A stretch of DNA of 64,000 nt from Siphonodentalium dalli (GCA_032622095.1 CP136068.1:152547151-152611150); one strand, 5' to 3'; counted from the stretch's first letter, positions 19,461 through 31,600 are shown. Notes: generated from the letters alone by a model not told the origin. Translations and numbers: made by a program.

Positions 19461-21089
19461 TTAAAGATTACATATAAAGTAGATTATTCCAATGACGAAA
19501 TAGTATGAGCTGAATAACAAATCAAAATTATAAATGGCATATAGTATCTTATTTGTAGAATTAGACGTTCTCTCTCGGAACCCATACACACCCTTGCGCA
19601 CTAACACTGAAATCGAACACATTCTGTCATTCACAAACATTCCACTGGCACTGCACGCTCTTTCATATCCCATTAACTTCCTGTATGCATTATTAAAACA
19701 TACTGTTAACTTATTAAAACAACGTTTGGTGTAATTCACTCAAAGGTGAGCACAGTATAGAGGAGATACAAACATGTGAAATAAGTACATTTTAACATGA
19801 GAAGAACATTTGTAGAATTTCCTGATCAGAATATTTGATCGGGAACAAATTGATCTGTATTGGCGCATTATATCATTGTCATCAGAAAGATCGTTGTTGA
19901 GAATATGTCCCAGATATTTGAAGGTGGAAACGAATTTAATTTAATTTCCTACAAGAAAGAGTTTCGGAAGTGTCCTATAATGGGTCAGGGGGGGATGCGG
20001 GACACAACGTACGGGGGGTGGGGGGGGGGTACCTAGGCGTAAAAAATTTACACGTAAATTTATTCCTTATTCATTTGGGGGGGGGGGGGGGGGTTGTCGG
20101 AAAAAATTTGCATGTAATTTTTTTCCAAATATGTATTTTCAGACTCACAACTTCAATTTTCTCTCATTTTATAGAATATGGATTAACCTTAATATCCATA
20201 TCATATATACATGAGTAGTACAATCCACATAAAACAATTTTGGATAACCACTGTCTTGGTTTACATGTGATATTGACCCCATTAACCCTCTTAATAATGC
20301 CGACTATGTCAGTGTCTACCAGTCGAATGCAGAATTCTACCCTGCGATCGCTTATCTGGCAAATTTTTACTGCAGAACTATCCCATGTATTAAACAATTT
20401 CTCCTCCAATGGTATCAGAAAACAGTTATATGCTGGTATCTCACTCATCTCATTTGCATCTTTTTCAAAGTCGAGGTAATGACTAGTTGTCATTTTTTAA
20501 AGTGCATATATAGCGTTGCGATCACCAATATACATGTTTGTACATGTCATGACATCGCGAGGTACAAATCTGCGTTCTACTGGTAGAGTATGACCATTTT
20601 AGTCATAATAATCTAAACTAAGTTACCAAGCACCTTCTCGTGAATTGTATGCTCCGGTGTTTTTTTCGGTTTCCGGTCAAACCGAGTTGTTGTCCGGCTG
20701 GGGTAGATTTGATTTTTCTGGGGGGGGGGGGGGGGCAATGGTCAGTGGAAAAAAACTGCAGTTTTTGCTGTTTGGGGGGGGGTATCCAAACCGAAGAAAA
20801 CAGTTTTTTCCACCCTGTGTCTGCAGTTTTTTTCCGCCCCCCCCCCCTGAATGGGTAGGGATTTTGGGATAAAGGCCATCCCCTGGGTCTTCTTTGCATT
20901 GTATGCCAAATCAATATTATAGGCTTCTTCTTCACATATTCTCAACAGACGTCTCAATCCCTCTAACGAGGGGGCAATAAGGCACATCTCATCAGCATAA
21001 CATAAATGATTGATGGTCTCTCCACCAACAACACAACCGACATTACATGCATTCAGTCTCTCGCTGATCGAGTTTGTATATGCCTCCAA
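19461..21089 (-). pseudogene. Decayed non-LTR retrotransposon (reverse transcriptase remnant)
   Basis: On the minus strand about 21089-20868 encodes a reverse transcriptase segment with HLCYADEMCLIAPS, where the usual catalytic YADD is YADE. After a ~900-bp interruption, sequence from about 19950 to 19461 continues with FKYLGHILNNDLSDDN, then NAYRKLMGYERACSASGMFV and RKGVYGF, the usual C-terminal region of such polymerases. A stop interrupts the second part near 19747, and there are others. No endonuclease domain was found. It is a dead, 5'-truncated LINE, probably of a Jockey/CR1-like group; the clade is a guess. Confidence 0.8.
19966..20868. repeat. Foreign insert in the LINE, with long G/C runs
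   Basis: This block splits the reverse transcriptase homology. It contains G-runs at about 19987-20031, 20077-20094, 20720-20736 and 20775-20782 and C-runs near 20836-20848. A pair of inverted AAAACTGCAG-type segments occurs near 20750-20830. The ends resemble one another loosely but I could not define termini or a target duplication. No gene is seen. Confidence 0.5.
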
Positions 21090-21189
21090 TTGTGTTCACG
21101 GCAAAGTGCAAAATGCATGCAATCTCCACTAACAGTAACCGCGTGGTTTTGTTCTCAATCAAGGACATGACCGAATAAACGGTGCGTTA

Positions 21190-22010
21190 TGTTGAAACCC
21201 CCCTAGTTATGTTAGAAACCAGAAAACCGCAACCTCTGGCCCGAACTACCGAAAAGGCAGCGAGTGCCATTTTCGCCACCTATTGTGGCAACCGCACGGA
21301 TTAGAAGGGTGCGGTTTTCGGTTTTTAATATTGTAATTTGGGGTAGACCACCCTACCGCACCGTTTATTTGGTCAAAATCGATCCATAAATACCGAAATG
21401 ATAATGGGTACACATTTTGCCACCTAATGTGACAACCGCACAGGCTAAAGGGGTGTGGTTTTCTGGTTTTATAACAGAACTTCGGTAGACCAACCTACCG
21501 GTGGCACCGTTTATTTGCTCAAAATCTGTCCATAAATACTGAAACTGCATGGTTGTCATTTTTACCATCTCCTGTGGCAACCGCACGGGCTAGAAGGGTG
21601 CGGTTTTCGGTTTTATATTATAATTTGGGGTAAGTCACCCCACAGCACCTTTATTTTGTCAAAATAGGTCCATAAATATCGAAACGGCAATGGGCCGGCC
21701 GTGCCCTTTAATTTTGCCACCCCATATATGGCAACCACATGCGCTAAAATAGTGCGTTTTTCGTTTTTCCACACAATTTGGGTTGGGGGGAACCGTTGGC
21801 CCACCACCTTACCACACCGTTTATTTGATAACAAAAAAAACGGTTCATAAATACCGAATCGGCAATGGGTGCCATTTCCCCCACCCCCTGCACGTGGCAA
21901 CCACACGGACTAGAAGGTGCGGTTTTCGGTTTTTGTATTACATTTTTGGGTAGGCCACCCTATACCGCACCGTTTATTTGGTTGGTCAAAATCGGTCACC
22001 ATGTTTACGC
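21190..22010. repeat. ~145-160-bp tandem repeat, five copies
   Basis: GTGCGGTTTTCGGTTTT, CACCGTTTATTTG, CATAAATACCGAAA and GGCAACCGCACGG recur with CCGTTTATTTG-type landmarks near 21362, 21506, 21647, 21809 and 21970. An inverted piece (AATAAACGGTGCG) lies near 21174. Copies are diverged. No gene is seen. Confidence 0.8.
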
Positions 22011-22572
22011 GGTGTTAACGTGTATATAAGTGCGTCCCCATTATACCCAGACAGGAACAAGGGGGACAACATGGCCATGTTGAAACTAAATTTCTTTACA
22101 AATTTAACGTATATTGGTTAACAGTTTCTATTTAATATATAGTATAGGACAATATAGTCCTATAGAGAAGTTTGGCTTCTTCGATTACCAATGTATCATG
22201 ACAGCGAGCATGACTGGCGCATTGTGTTATATTCTTGTGTATACGTCATTGAGATTAGTGATCCAAGTAGCACCCATTCTTAATGAAACTTGAACTGAAA
22301 ACAGACGTCATTCAAATGAACCAGAAAAGTTTTTGCTGCGTGTGTAAAATTATACCGAAATACACACCAATTTGTAGAAGATTATAATAGATGCAAGAGT
22401 AGAGGGTCGAGGTGAGATGAAATTCGAGTTTTATATGACACATATATATATCGTGTGGTAAGGCGTTTATATATACGGGGCTATATATACACCACCCCCC
22501 TTTTCCGGGTGTTTTGGAGACGTATACTATACTCCGGATTTAGTCTCTTAGTATATGCCACAATCAAATTGA

Positions 22573-23056
22573 TTAAAGGTACTTAATCCGATAAAACTCC
22601 TCTCAATTACTATTTCAATGGCTTCGGGGGTAAAAAATATTTGATTCGAGTCGAGGAAGTCACCCATCAAAGCTCAGATTTGTTAGATATCGATTTTAGA
22701 AATCTATTATTTTTCATTATCGGGAATTCTTTCTGGCCCAGAAGACAGTCAAAATTTCGTTATTATTACCACTTGATTATAGAGTTATCCATCCTTGTCT
22801 GTTTGAATAGAGTTTTGGCGTAAAATCTCGAGCAGGTTACCAAATTGACGGCAGTTATTAGTACTCATCTCGAGCAATTAACAAATTTCAAAAATCAATA
22901 TCTAATAACTCTGAGCTTTGTTTGATGGGTTCCTCGACTCGAATCAAATATTTTTTACCCCCAAAGCCAAAGAAATAGTAATATAGGACCCTCTGATCGG
23001 ATTGTTGTTGTTGGAATCTGTTGAGATGGGGACCCTCTTTACGGATTGAGTACCTT
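22573..23056. mobile_element. TTAA MITE family A, right end clipped
   Basis: TTAA and AGGTACTTAATCCG at the left, GGATTGAGTACCTT at the right, but the right TTAA is missing. The interior matches other family A copies closely. Confidence 0.8.
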
Positions 23057-23397
23057 CTGGAACCCATTTACATCGAAATTCCAACAATTCTGTCATTTTA
23101 TTTCATATTCTCCACAATTTTGTCCTGTGCCAATACGGGTACATATAACTCTTAAGACTATCAGAACGGTTTGATTATTTAATTATAACAAAGTCAATAA
23201 TGTTCAATCATCGGCATCTGGGTTCCTCCTAGTTGAGTTTATCTTCCTGTCGTCTGCTCGGTTTAGGGTCTTCTTCCGTCTTCATAGGTCGGGCGCGTCT
23301 GCTTGTCATCTACTCGGTTGAGTTCCGGTTGAGTTTATCTTCCTGTCGTCTGCTCTTCTTCTTCCGTCGGCGCACCAGTGCGATGTTGTTAGAATCA

Positions 23398-23954
23398 CAA
23401 TTTGATAGAGCTGATTTCGGGTTGAATCAAGATTGAGTCTTTCTGGGGAATTAGCATTTATTTACACAATACAAATATACGGACATTCCGGCATAGTTGG
23501 AATCCACCAAACAATTGGACCTCCAGTTGTAATAGGTGAAACGTGACTGAATATTGGAATTCCAAAACATAGAGTGCCATATCAGTTTTACAAATTATTA
23601 TATACAAAGCATGAACAGGTGTGAATTAACGACGCGAGATTAGATTAACAGATTTGCATCTAAAATATCCGATCACCACAATGGCATTAGCAGTTTGACA
23701 AATAAGTTATTATTAAAAGTAAAGCTTAGAATACGTGCGATGAATGGTAATTAATGAGCACATGCTTGGGCAAGAATTAACAAGTTGCATAAGAATAGCC
23801 AGCTGATTAATACAAAGAAATGTTCTAATATCGAGAAAGCCTAATCTAACAAAGAAACGAACTTAACGCCAATACTATAGAAACGAACCTCTGATACCGG
23901 CAAAATCAATGTAGATAAACAATGTAATAATTGTCCAAAATAAGCACTCTGACA
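23398..23954 (-). repeat. 3' LTR of the compact element
   Basis: This copy is downstream in element orientation. It differs from the other LTR by one single-base indel and two substitutions noticed by eye (near 23509, 23729 and 23849). Confidence 0.8.
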
Positions 23955-24067
23955 TCACACTCTCCTCCGGGTGAAATTGGTCCCACAATTTTTCTGTTTG
24001 CATGCAGAACGAATGAGTGTTCAAAATGACTTTTGTCATCTGCTTTTGAAGGCCGCGGCACACTGAC

Positions 24068-24598
24068 TCAAAATCTTATGTGCAGCTGTTTTGGTACTAC
24101 ATTTCCAGGTATCTTAATCGCTGGGTTCTGAGATATGTAGCACATCGCTTCAAAGTCCAAATCATCTCTACATACCCATGTGTTTCTAGTTGCTGGGAGT
24201 CCTCTCCATTTGATAAGATATTGTGGTTGGTCCTTGTGCAGCCGTTTTCGAACAACTTTTTCAGTCACCTTAACTGACTGGGAATGTTGAAGAGGTTTAG
24301 CTGTCGGTGATTCTTTCTTGTGAACGATGTCGATGATTTTAGATTGGAATTGTAATGATGCCGAAAGCTGCTCCGTTGACGAATCGTGTTTCTGAACTAC
24401 ATGTACGGAGTCCGGTATCGTTTGGATAGCACTATTAACACTAGGTGTCGATGGCGAAACCGTGATACCAATATCAGTTTTTGAAATAACTTGAGTTTGT
24501 GTACTCACAGATTCCGAAACGATCAGATCTGACTGTGTCGCAGCTACACTGGTACAATTAATTGATATCTTCTCCTTCTTTTGGATAAAATCCTCCAT
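24068..24598 (-). CDS. Chromodomain protein of the LTR element
   Basis: From the first in-frame ATG (24598) the frame gives 176 aa. The open frame extends upstream without a Met through QCCYFPNCNATFPEEKK and SIKTENGDVSLSLNW to about 24890. The middle is Ser/Thr/Gln-rich and probably disordered. The last ~70 aa form a chromodomain: EKVVRKRLHKDQPQYLIKWR, then an aromatic Trp in NTWVCRDDL and an acidic-helical end. Chromodomains are known at the C-terminus of integrase in chromovirus-type Ty3 elements, where they bind modified histones. Here the domain stands without integrase. It could be a deletion fusion or a genuine small element protein. Translation start and function are unknown. Confidence 0.6.
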   Translation of the reverse strand: MEDFIQKKEKISINCTSVAATQSDLIVSESVSTQTQVISKTDIGITVSPSTPSVNSAIQTIPDSVHVVQKHDSSTEQLSASLQFQSKIIDIVHKKESPTAKPLQHSQSVKVTEKVVRKRLHKDQPQYLIKWRGLPATRNTWVCRDDLDFEAMCYISQNPAIKIPGNVVPKQLHIRF

Positions 24599-24843
24599 GC
24601 GAATTCGGTCTCTGAGTAGGTTGGATGCAGACTTACATTTTCGTGTTACCTTCTTCCAGTTGAGTGACAGCGACACGTCTCCGTTCTCCGTCTTTATGCT
24701 CCAGTCGAGTCGATGGTTCAGAAACTCGAACGTCTTCAGGATGTTAATGATGTTTTCGGGTATCGGCTGCTCATTCTTCTTTTCTTCCGGGAACGTTGCG
24801 TTGCAGTTGGGGAAATAGCAACACTGCCTCGTGATTCTCTCAC

Positions 24844-25401
24844 CAATTTGATAGAGCTGATTTCGGGTTGAATCAAGATTGAGTCTTTCTGGGGAATTAG
24901 CATTTATTTACACAATACAAATATACGGACATTCCGGCATAGTTGGAATCCACCAAAACAATTGGACCTCCAGTTGTAATAGGTGAAACGTGACTGAATA
25001 TTGGAATTCCAAAACATAGAGTGCCATATCAGTTTTACAAATTATTATATACAAAGCATGAACAGGTGTGAATTAACGACGCGAGATTAGATTAACAGAT
25101 TTGCATCTAAAATATCCGATCACCACAATGGCATTAGCAGTTTGACAAATAAGTTATTATTAAAAGTAAAGCTTAAAATACGTGCGATGAATGGTAATTA
25201 ATGAGCACATGCTTGGGCAAGAATTAACAAGTTGCATAAGAATAGCCAGCTGATTAATACAAAGAAATGTTCTAATATCGAGAAAGCCTAATATAACAAA
25301 GAAACGAACTTAACGCCAATACTATAGAAACGAACCTCTGATACCGGCAAAATCAATGTAGATAAACAATGTAATAATTGTCCAAAATAAGCACTCTGAC
25401 A
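24844..25401 (-). repeat. 5' LTR of the compact element
   Basis: This copy is upstream in element orientation. The open frame of the interior continues back into its last ~55 bases, up to a TAA overlapping the AATAAA region. Confidence 0.8.
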
Positions 25402-25529
25402 ACAAGATCATAATGTTTACCTTGTGTTTCCGTCCATGCTTCTAGCTAGAGATCCTAGCTGTCTTCTTAGCGTCCGAGAAGTCGTTGGTCACATATCTTG
25501 TAGCTCGTTTGGGAACTGTGTGTCGGGGC

Positions 25530-26150
25530 TCGATTCGTCACCCGATACGCATAGCATATCAATATATATATAAGAGACCTGTAGTCCATATATATGTAAT
25601 GGAAATTGTTGACGAACACACAGACGACGGATATGAACCCATGGCAATAGCTCAAACTTGACAAGTCAAGTTGAACTTTAAAAAAATCGATATATATTGA
25701 CCAGTACGTTGCCCTCTCACATGTATATACGCCACTGAATATGCAATAGGCTGTATCACACTGGAAGTTGAAATAAGTATATATAACTGCGTATGTCAGT
25801 CTTATCACACATTCTCTGTTGATAGTTAGGGGAAAACTGAGATAACTGCGAATTGGGATTTAATATAAATAAATATTATTCATATTTTCAAAACTATAAG
25901 ACCAAAACGATAGTGAAACTTTGCAATTCAACGACATTAGAAGCCGTCAAACTTGTGAAGCGACGATCATACGATCCAAGATGGCGGTCCGGACCGCCCG
26001 GTTTAGAATGTATAGGACGATCAATAAGTATATTTATGTGGCGTATTGAGCATGACATCAGTCTGATCCACTCAAATACCCTATATATATGTGGCGTATT
26101 TGAACCACAAATACCTTATGTATATATTGATATGCTATGCGTATCGGGTG
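25530..26150. repeat. Inverted-repeat (foldback) segment
   Basis: The arm at about 25531-25572 (CACCCGATACGCATAGCATA and an ATATATA tail) is the inverse of about 26110-26150 (TATGCTATGCGTATCGGGTG). The interior includes a HINE-like end fragment at 25596-25680. The 152-aa plus-strand frame crossing it shows no family and is not called. Confidence 0.55.
25596..25680. repeat. Fragment of the TTGAGCTA-type element end
   Basis: GGAAATTGTTGACG, ACCCATGGCAATAGCTC and AAGTCAAGTTGA match the right ends at 1085-1141 and 4655-4721. Confidence 0.75.
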
Positions 26151-26604
26151 GATTCGTCCGCATTCAAATACAGGAACGGTATTATTCCGGCTCGGTTCGC
26201 ATTTCATGGTACGTTAATTGGGGCGTTCCTATGCTAACCAGGCGGAGTAGTTTTCCTGTGTGCTCTTTATACTCTTCTCCCTATCCATCACGCTGCGTTA
26301 GGTTTCAGTAGCTTTTCCTGGCGAAGTATCTGGTCTCGCTAATCCCAAGATCGTTCTGTTTACTTCCCAATTATCTTCCTATGTATGTGTCGGACATGGG
26401 TACTGCATGGATGTCCGCTAATCTGTTTTGATGTCCAGTATTTCGCAATCTAGATGTGGTCAACAGTGGCGCTGATATGTGTGGTAATCTAGCGCCCCCG
26501 CGACTTAGAGATTGTCTGTTTTCTTCCCGGGTTGAAAGTTATGTCCCTGGGGTTGTCTTGGCACAGTCCTTTCCAAATCTACTTAATCTAGTAAATACAT
26601 AAGA

Positions 26605-26718
26605 CATTAAAGGAGACTATACGTCAATTTAATTAAATTCCCGGTAATGACAACGATATATAATATTGATTAAAAAAAGAAAAAATTAGTAATTTGAGTC
26701 GAAAATATCTTCTGTGTC
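26605..26718. mobile_element. TTAA MITE family B, left fragment
   Basis: It starts TTAA and AGGAGACTATACG, then CCCGGTAATGACAACGAT and AATTTGAGTCGAAAATATC. These match the family B end at 44060-44187 in reverse. A family A element interrupts it at 26719. Confidence 0.6.
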
Positions 26719-27440
26719 TTAAAGGTACTCAATCCGATCAGAGGGTCCCCATAGCATCAATAGGATAATAGGATAATATTTATTTCACAATACATTATAC
26801 ATTAATACAATATAATATAAGTTAATTTATATGTGTATTGTGTGGAGTGCCGTGGCCAAATGGTGGCCGTCTACCCGGCACCCCTGAATGACAAAATACA
26901 ATCAATAATGGCTACATAAAGAATTTAAATATTTCACTATAATTAGATTAGATTAATATATAAATTGGATTTAAATATTGATATGGATTCCAGTGAAGAT
27001 ACAACAGTGAATATACAACAACAACAAAATTTCTTCAAAATACTCTTTTAGTTATATATCAGAATTGGTTATTGCAACAAAATAATGCTAACCACTGTCA
27101 ACTATATGGTATCAAATTTCCCAAAACATGTTATTTATCAACATTTTGTTCAACAAAATATGGCCGCATTATCACTAACGTATCACGAAATTTGACAGTA
27201 TTACCACTTGATTTTAGAGTTATCCATCTTCATCCGCAATTTTGTCCGAGACCCTCCGTTTGACAACGTGTTTCTGGGCCACATATTATTACACATCTAG
27301 AGAAATAACAAACTTCAAAAATACGACATCTGATCACTCTGAGCTTTGATGGCGGGTTCCTCGACTCGAATCAAATATTTTTTACACCGAAGCCAAAGAA
27401 ATATAATTTAGGAGTGTCTGATCGGATTGAGTACCTTTAA
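26719..27440. mobile_element. TTAA MITE family A with an internal insert
   Basis: TTAA at both ends with AGGTACTCAATCCG and CGGATTGAGTACCT termini. Compared with other copies it carries ~235 extra bases at about 26757-26990. The insert is AT-rich with one GC-rich patch (GTGGCCAAATGGTGGCC) and could be a short retroelement tail. Confidence 0.75.
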
Positions 27441-27639
27441 ATTCATGCGTTAAACGAGTACCCGTCAGCTTGTCATTATCTTGAGTAACAGCTAGAGCAT
27501 GTTCTTATCAAACTAGAGCAGCGCCTACAATGGCTGCAGCCGGAAAAAAATGACGTGGGTAATATTGCAATGTTTAAAGGCGTGTTAGAGCAAGTAATTG
27601 GTTAATCGATATATAAAACTGTCATTATTAGTATTATTA

Positions 27640-27950
27640 TTATTAATATCGGCACTTATGTTCGACCGTGATCACCGTCCGTGTGTGTATGGCTTCCCAT
27701 GACACCCTCGCCCTTTAATGGCCACCAAAACCCCCCTTAGACACCACATTCTGCATGTGCGGTCCGGGCTGTTAGCTTCATTCGCGGCAAACATTTTTCG
27801 GCGATGGCGGCATTTTGAGGGTTAATATATAGCGGCACTTCTGTGTGGCCGCGACCCCCCCCCCCCTGTGCGTGAGTGCATGGTTTTCCATGACACGCTC
27901 ACACAGTTATTGTCACTAAAATCACCCGATATATACACCACAGGGACGTG
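27640..27950. repeat. ~195-bp imperfect tandem duplication
   Basis: Two units share CGGCACTT.TGT, GACC, GTGTG/GCGTGAGTG, TTTCCATGACAC and ATACACCAC-type segments. It lies 0.5-0.8 kb upstream of the Rh start codon. No function is evident. Confidence 0.5.
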
Positions 27951-28434
27951 CGGTGGTGTTTAGTCACACGCTGCAATATCGATGTGCATATAATGCGGAC
28001 GTCGATAAGACGATATTAACCATAATGCGCTGCCCGCACAAGCCCGCACGGCACCAAGCAACACGACACTGGGTGGCCACGGAGTCGCTATATACTCGAA
28101 CAAAATATAGGATTATAGACTTATTAATCACTGTCAAATATCGTCATAACCTCCATATAAATAATGCTTGGCTGAACAGGCACTGTTTTTATCTGAGAAT
28201 CACAAAGAGCGCCATATCTCGCCATATCTCAAAACTACTCGAACCCGCAGAAAAATATTTGCACATCGGAGCCACATGTGACGCGATTATAATAAACTCC
28301 GGATGGATAGTTCATAACATCGACTACCCGTTAAGTTTTGTCTACAGTCGATCGACTTACGTGCACCCCAGCACCACGAGAGCTGTTATACTATAGTCGA
28401 CCGTCAGTGATTCCCGGGAGCTGCATGGTTTAGT
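27951..28434 (+). promoter_or_regulatory. Upstream region and 5' leader of the Rh gene
   Basis: This is the unique-looking sequence just upstream of the Rh ATG. A three-codon upstream frame (ATG GTT TAG, 28425-28433) ends one base before the main ATG. I see no firm TATA box. A 147-aa open frame covers much of this stretch but has no recognisable family and no support. Confidence 0.35.
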
Positions 28435-28609
28435 ATGGCCGCGATGTGGACTTCACGTTTGAAGTTTCCGTTAGTGGTGTTGATTCTACAAGTGGTTTTT
28501 ATTATTTTGTTTGCTATATCAGTGGACTATCATGAGAGTGCTTCGCCGACGAATGGACAGCCGGGTGCAGGAGCTAAAACACAGGATCCGGTTACTCAGT
28601 ATTATCCAA
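28435..28609 (+). CDS. Rh exon 1
   Basis: 58 codons plus one base. It encodes [20 protein letters not shown] onward, with one hydrophobic helix at residues ~11-31, then a hydrophilic loop to QYYP. The donor is A|GTGAGT. The start is the first in-frame ATG. Confidence 0.9.
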
Positions 28610-31600
28610 GTGAGTTCCGATCGACTTTTATTCAAACAAAACTATAATTGTCACAAAGGGAATAACTCTTAAAGGGGGACTGTATACTAAATCTGATAAC
28701 TTATGGGACCATCTCCTTTCATATACTCATAACAAAATAAATATATAGAACAAATGAATGAATGTCAGCCATATATATTAGTGCAAAATACGCTTGTATG
28801 AATGATGCAAACAACTTGGTAATTATGCTGAAAATTATCATTTTCATTATAATTACCATGTTGCTTACATCGTTCATAGAGCAAATTCATTCATTTGTTG
28901 CATATATATTCTGTTGAATATAATAGGAGATGGTACCATAACTGATCGGATTTAGTGTATACAATCCCCATTTAAAGATGATTGCATGGTCGCAAATCCC
29001 AACTTCACAATCACAAAAACTTTTATATTGAAACGGTTGAGGCCAAAGCAGACACATTTCTGGTTGGAGTTTTCGTACCGAACCTCATGTAAACCTCCTA
29101 CCCTCAAGACATTTCATGATGTAACATAAATCTCAAGATTACAGTAAATACACTGGGGAAAAACCCACATTACAATCACGGGTCCTGGAACTTTAATAAG
29201 TTTAATATATACGTCATAACATGGGTCCCCGGTGGAAAGTATGTATATATATGTACGGCTCGCGCATTAGAACAAAATAAGCTGTCGACAATGGAGAAGC
29301 TGGGTCCAACCCCGATCATGGCAGATTTGTGATCCAAGAAAGATAACATGGTTCGTGCATCTGGTCAAGTTAATCAGTTGCACGCTTTCCATGGGTGGCT
29401 GGTTTCTACGTGCATCGGAATGGTTTCCCGGTGAATTATGTATAAATCAATATTGTTCGAGAATATTATTCAATTGTGAAAAATTGGAGAAAATCTTTTT
29501 ATAACACTATATGTGACTCGCCATATCAAATCCAGTCGTAAGTCGGGATTTTTTTTACCCTGTGCCAATGCATTATCTTATATATGCGAGTCGACCATAA
29601 GTCGCCTCGCATATATAAGAGAATGCATTGGCCTAACAATTTTTTATAAATAAATGTTTCTTACAATTTTTAGGACATAAAATAAAAAACATCCATTACC
29701 CTGCATGCAGGGAGCCCCACACATATATAGAAGCATATAGAAGAGTGTCGTCTGTTCATGTTTGTCTGGGGCTCTGTATGGGTGAAATTATAAATTTGTT
29801 AATGAATACAAGAAAAAATTATTAAAATTGTAAAAAATTGTTAGGCCAATGCATTCTCTTATATATGCGAGGCGACCTATGGTCGACTCGCATATATAAG
29901 AGAATGCATTGGCACAGGGTAAAAAAAATCCCGACTTCCGACTGGATTTGATATGGCGGGTCACATATACTCATCCAGTATGCAGCATCCATCTATGATG
30001 TAATTGAGAAGGGACAGCTGACCTCATACATGCATTTATCGCGAACACATTAACAGTACATTTTGTATGATTGTAAAAAAAATAAGATGCGACCCACATC
30101 ACACGAGTACATGAGCGCGAGAATGGCAGTAAATTTGTCATCATTTTTTTTATGAATAATTGTTTATGTATATATAATTGCCCGAGGCTGTTACGAGCCT
30201 GTAAACTTTTGTGTTTACTGTCTGTACAGTAAGAACAATATAATTACTTTATTTTTTTCTATCTGTTGATCCACAATCACAAAACAGTAACAAATAATAG
30301 TTATATCGACTTACATTAAAACCACCCATACAGTGCATGCAATGGATGCTCCAACAATTTTAATTAAAGGGCCCAGAGGCATTTGCAGTGGGTAAATGTG
30401 TTAACGACATAAAAGTCAAAGTATAAAGTATAAACATCACCACTAAGAATAACAAGGAGAAACAGATAAACTTTGTTCTTATATCCATTATGGATAGTTC
30501 TCCATTAACGAAAGTGTGTGTGTGAAACCATTGTTGTGTTAACAAAACTGTTACAGTGATTTGGTCTTTTATTTGACTAATTAAGACTTTTATCGGTATT
30601 TCCCCTGTAACATTAATAGTTTTGATATTTGAGAAATCTCGTTAATGGAGAGTTATTAATAACGAAAATAAGAACAAAATTTATCTATTTTAACAAATAC
30701 TCAGGGACGTGGCTAGAGCTACGGTCTCCGGTGTGGGGGTGTCCATCTTGAAATTTCCAGTTGCCCCCCGCCCCCCGTTGAACCAGGCCAAACACCTGTG
30801 TTTGTGAAATACCATTGATTACTGAGGAAAATAAAACAATGACAACAATTTCAACCTATAAGTAGTGTACAATTTCCAACTAATGTTATGTCAGACATGA
30901 AATTTCCAACTGCTGAACATCATAGTTGAAGGGGGTAAACACTCGCAACCGCCGCCTCCGACGTCCCTGCAAGTGCTTGTTGATGATAGTTGTTCTACAG
31001 ACTTTTATAAAAAATGTGGGTGATTTCGCATGAGGTCCATTCTCAGGAAAACCGTGCATTCGTATCGCCGGCGTATTTCTGGCAACTGTCACGCGCGGGA
31101 AGACTTTACCCCACACGCTACAAACACTACCCATGTAAGCATGTTATGGTATCTCTCGAGTGGAAACTGGCCCTTTGAATGCCCAATTGTAATATACGTT
31201 ACTGTCGCCGAGCCATAACTCCATAAACAATGGTCCGCAGAATGTGTAAATATGCGACGACCGCGTTCGGTGTTTCGGTTGTACTTGCATGGGAGATAGT
31301 TTGTTGACGATATTTAATGTAAGTCAAGACAGTTTCGATGACGACCAAAACAAATATAGCAACAAAAGTAGCTGTCGCCGGATCTGTGTAACATACGTTA
31401 CGTGATTATTAAAATTGATTCCACGATAACACTGACTAGTAATAATGTATAAACTGTTTACTAAAATATAGCCATTCATGACATTTATACACTATGCTAA
31501 TTGATTTTGTTTCAATATATAATTGTGAATGTACCTGAAAGTTTGGAAGTCGCTGTGTGCAATGGTTCTTTTTAAGCATGTGACATAGGTTACCATATGT

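Larger units (their letters stand above)
23398..25401 (-). mobile_element. Compact LTR retrotransposon with a chromodomain frame
   Basis: Two 557-558-bp direct repeats flank an ~890-bp interior. By eye they differ at only about three positions, so the insertion is recent. On the minus strand the repeat begins TGTCAGAGTGC, has a TATATAATA box, then an AATAAA about 60-70 nt before its end: a U3-R-U5 layout. A purine run (GGAGGAGAG) lies just before the downstream LTR and a TGG-starting primer-site-like sequence follows the upstream one. The host flanks share ACAA at most, so the target duplication is uncertain. No protease, reverse transcriptase, RNase H or integrase core is present, so it must depend on another element. 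Confidence 0.8.

Noticed and set aside
23398-25401. Exon duplication instead of LTRs (the repeat ends at a GTGAGA donor-like site)
   Set aside because: TATA box, AATAAA near the repeat end, a purine run before the downstream copy and TG..CA-like limits fit LTRs better.
25853-26311. 152-codon plus-strand frame
   Set aside because: It crosses an inverted repeat and has no recognisable family; likely chance.
27953-28396. 147-codon plus-strand frame upstream of Rh
   Set aside because: No recognisable domain. It overlaps the likely Rh promoter/leader and the GTG/ATG start is unsupported.
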